From Ignavibacteriota bacterium (GTDB lineage Bacteria; Bacteroidota; Ignavibacteria; SZUA-365), in the NCBI GenBank assembly GCA_016218045.1, contig JACRFB010000015.1, forward strand, positions 43,837 to 107,836: 64,000 bases of DNA, in the 5' to 3' direction. A program made the translations under genes and the position numbers. The notes under the pieces are model-generated. The model was not told the origin of the DNA and did no database searches. It saw nothing but the letters and a program-made list of their open reading frames with translations. This document shows, piece by piece, positions 61,959 to 64,000 of the stretch; position 1 is the stretch's first letter; every line of letters starts with the position of its first letter.

Positions 61959-63566
61959 CTATTGAACGTTGATGAGCTGGATTTGTATGGTGCGGCCTTC
62001 CGCCGTGCCCCGGCAGATGTACACACCGGCGGCAACATCCTTTGCCTCCCAGGTGAAATACGTCTGACCCGCATCCACCACACGGTCGCAGAGCACCGCG
62101 ACACGCCCGCCTTTTGTGTCGATTACCTCGAGATGCAGGAAGGTGGACCGGGGAAGTGTCACCGGTATGTCGGTACTGCCGGAGAAGGGATTCGGGTAAT
62201 TCTGATCGATGGTCCAGCCGTCCTCGACGGGCTCGGTGCGCACTTCGACGGTCGGACTGTATTCCTCGCGCCCGTCCGTGTCGATCTGCTTCAGCCGGTA
62301 CAGAAGCGGCGAAGATGGTGTGCCCGCGTCTTCATCCAGATAGGAATACTCCTGCCGCACCGTGGTAGTGCCCGCGCCCTTCGCAAACGCGATCTGCATC
62401 CACGTCGCGCCCTCGTCCCTGCTTCGTTCGATGCCGAATCCGGTGTTGTTTGTTTCACTCTCCGTGGCCCAGCGCAGGCGCACCTTCTCGTTTTCCACAA
62501 AGGCCGTAAACAAGGTGAGACGCACGGGCAGCAGCACGGGAATCACGGTCATCAGCGCGGGATCCGCAATGCCGATTTCGTAGGGCGTTGCCGCGGCTTC
62601 ATCGATGTATGTGCCGGATTTGGCGGAGAGTCTGTTGGCGGTGCGCAGGGCGTTGAGAAGGATGCGGCCCTGCGCGTCGATGGTGACGGGATCCTGCGAG
62701 AGCATGATCTTTTTTGGCGAGGCCTGCGGCGATCCGCTGGGGCCGCCGTTGTAAATCGCATACAGCGCGTCGAGAATGACGAGCCGCTGCTTTGTCACCA
62801 TCACGCTGCTGGCCATGATGTCCATCACCGCGGTTTTATCGCAGTGAATGCCGAGTGATCCGCCCGGATTCACGGTGCCCATATGGTTTTTGAACGAGAG
62901 CGTGAAATTCAGTCCGGATCCGCAACTGTGGTCTTTCGCCACGGGCATGTTGATCAGATAATCCGCCTCGTAGAGCGACTTGCTGTACGGTCGATTTTTT
63001 CCGTTGCACAGGATAGTGTAGCCAAGATTCGGAAAGCTGCTGTCCACCACCAGATTGACCTGCTGACCGAAGTAGGTCTGCGAGTACCCGCCCGCGCTCA
63101 TGGAATGGCGCTCGTACACGGTGATGTTCGCGGCGGGAAAACCGCCCAGCATCTGCACGAGCCGTGTGATGACGGCCTTGAGCAACTCCTTGCGTGTCGG
63201 CACCGAGGAATTGATGAGATTCGGCTTGATGGCGATTTTTTTGGAGGTGGTCAGTCCGGGAAACAGCGACGCCAGCGCAGACGCGGGCGAACTCGTGATG
63301 CCCGTGAGCTGCATGATTCCCTCGTCGAACATGGACTGCACAACGGCCGCGTTCACGTTGTTGTAGCCCGACACGGCATTCGGGTGTTCGACGATGACGA
63401 TACGTCCCGGATTCGGATATTTATACGCTGTGGTGTGTGGTGTGTCGGGCGCCGCGTCGGTGGCGGCAAGGGAGGAGAGCGGGACCGGAAGCGCTGTCAG
63501 TCCCGCAAGCGCGGAACCGGCCTTCAGAAAGTCGCGCCGCGATCGCGGACGTGAACTGTCGGACAT
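61959..63566 (-). CDS. DUF362 protein with Tat signal and type IX sorting domain (tandem copy 1)
   Basis: 535 residues. Two ATGs compete; GGAGG abuts the one at 63572 but stands six bases before the one at 63566, so the latter is chosen. RSRRDFLKAGSALAGL is a textbook twin-arginine motif. The DUF362 core contains KKIAIKPNLINSSVPTRKEL and SFKNHMGTVNPGGSLGI. After it come a fibronectin-like segment (VRLRWATESETNNTGFGIER) and a type IX sorting domain with NYPNPFSGSTDIPV. The core shares long identical blocks with copy 2. Confidence 0.88.
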   Translation of the reverse strand: MSDSSRPRSRRDFLKAGSALAGLTALPVPLSSLAATDAAPDTPHTTAYKYPNPGRIVIVEHPNAVSGYNNVNAAVVQSMFDEGIMQLTGITSSPASALASLFPGLTTSKKIAIKPNLINSSVPTRKELLKAVITRLVQMLGGFPAANITVYERHSMSAGGYSQTYFGQQVNLVVDSSFPNLGYTILCNGKNRPYSKSLYEADYLINMPVAKDHSCGSGLNFTLSFKNHMGTVNPGGSLGIHCDKTAVMDIMASSVMVTKQRLVILDALYAIYNGGPSGSPQASPKKIMLSQDPVTIDAQGRILLNALRTANRLSAKSGTYIDEAAATPYEIGIADPALMTVIPVLLPVRLTLFTAFVENEKVRLRWATESETNNTGFGIERSRDEGATWMQIAFAKGAGTTTVRQEYSYLDEDAGTPSSPLLYRLKQIDTDGREEYSPTVEVRTEPVEDGWTIDQNYPNPFSGSTDIPVTLPRSTFLHLEVIDTKGGRVAVLCDRVVDAGQTYFTWEAKDVAAGVYICRGTAEGRTIQIQLINVQ

Positions 63567-63715
63567 AAGCATCCTCCGGAATCATAGTGTACTGCGGGTA
63601 TATCTGCGCGGGAGCGGGCCCTTTCACAAGACTGATAGTTTGCCACTGGAATATAGGATAATGATGCTCTACGTATCAAACGTTTTTCGACGGAATTCTT
63701 GAGCGTCTTACTTAA

Positions 63716-63945
63716 AGGCGTAAAGAGGTGAAGGCGTAAAGACGTGAGACGGGACAGTAACCTTGTGTCTCGCTGAGCGGAGTCGAAGCGCGACGACTCT
63801 GGGGCAGCGGGAGAGACGGAAGACGTGAGACGGAAGACGTGAGACGGGACAGTAACCTTGTGTCTCGCTGAGCGGAGTCGAAGCGCGACGACTCTGGGGA
63901 CAGCGGGAGAGCGGGACAGCGGGACAGCGGGAGAGCGGGACAGAC
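63716..63945. repeat. Mixed intergenic repeats, including a 64-bp direct repeat
   Basis: GACGTGAGACGGGACAGTAA and the next 44 bases occur at 63741 and again at 63836 (95-bp period), each copy containing CTGAGCGGAGTCGAAGCG. GTAAAGAGGTGAAGGCGTAAAG words at 63720 recall the array at 29663, and GAGCGGGACAGCGGGACAGC words fill 63905-63943. No gene is supported in 63567-64000. Confidence 0.8.
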
Positions 63946-64000
63946 CCGATGTTTAACATAGCAAGCCTCGCACGTGGTGTTTAGATTTCTGTTTGCCCAA

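Noticed and set aside
63708..63959. 83-codon minus-strand frame
   Set aside because: It is a translation of the direct repeats (repeating P-L-S-R-C-P words), with no ribosome site.

Overview
The window comes from a high-G+C (about 60% by eye) Gram-negative bacterium, probably of the Bacteroidota/Chlorobiota superphylum. A Kapabacteria- or Ignavibacteria-like lineage is my best guess. The evidence is several secreted proteins ending in type IX secretion sorting domains (the Y-P-N-P-F signature), a choice-of-anchor-D protein of 1585 residues, a complex I operon interrupted by an NhaD-type antiporter, and large outer-membrane barrels. The species is inferred; no rRNA marker is present.

Layout. 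1-4.9 kb: the 3' part of a heavy-metal RND efflux system (adaptor and CzcA/CusA-type pump) and a 37-residue membrane peptide. 4.9-14.2 kb, minus strand: second half of complex I (nuoJ-K-L-M, an antiporter, nuoN) followed by nnr and a VanZ-like gene. 14.3-17.1 kb, minus: pabA-pabB-pabC for p-aminobenzoate. 17.2-20.5 kb, plus: tRNA-Thr(CGU), then a sigma-70 type promoter, a SAM-I riboswitch with terminator, a small unknown ORF, metK and ahcY. 20.5-23.2 kb: FAH-family hydrolase and M23 peptidase. 23.4-33.1 kb, minus: surface/secreted proteins (a barrel, the 1585-residue protein, a DUF1501/DUF1800 pair) and rluE.

33.3-45.9 kb holds the most interesting system. On the plus strand lie a hybrid histidine kinase, two sigma-54-type response regulators and a CheW-like protein. 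Convergent to them is a minus-strand operon: second CheW-like protein, four small secreted DUF4402-like subunits, a PapD-like chaperone, and a 1013-residue usher-like outer-membrane protein with a C-terminal OmpA-like domain. A GG-N10-GC (-24/-12) promoter candidate lies about 60 bp ahead of the operon. I read this as a sigma-54-controlled chaperone-usher-like surface fibre system with CheW-type adaptors built in.

46-49.8 kb, minus: nucleoside salvage (tdk, purine nucleoside phosphorylase) overlapping a secreted glycosidase-like gene. 49.9-51.0 kb: a four-helix-bundle (23S rRNA intervening-sequence type) gene flanked on both sides by tandem 87-bp hairpin repeats. 51-63.6 kb: two loci combining DUF362 proteins with a shared small family beginning L-L-P-(R/K)-D-N-E, one locus also carrying a polyferredoxin and the other two tandem DUF362 proteins with sorting domains; between them is a propeller-plus-barrel protein.

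Five intergenic stretches have one architecture: short purine-rich words repeated on one arm and their reverse complement on the other, with a different word at each site, usually right after a stop codon.
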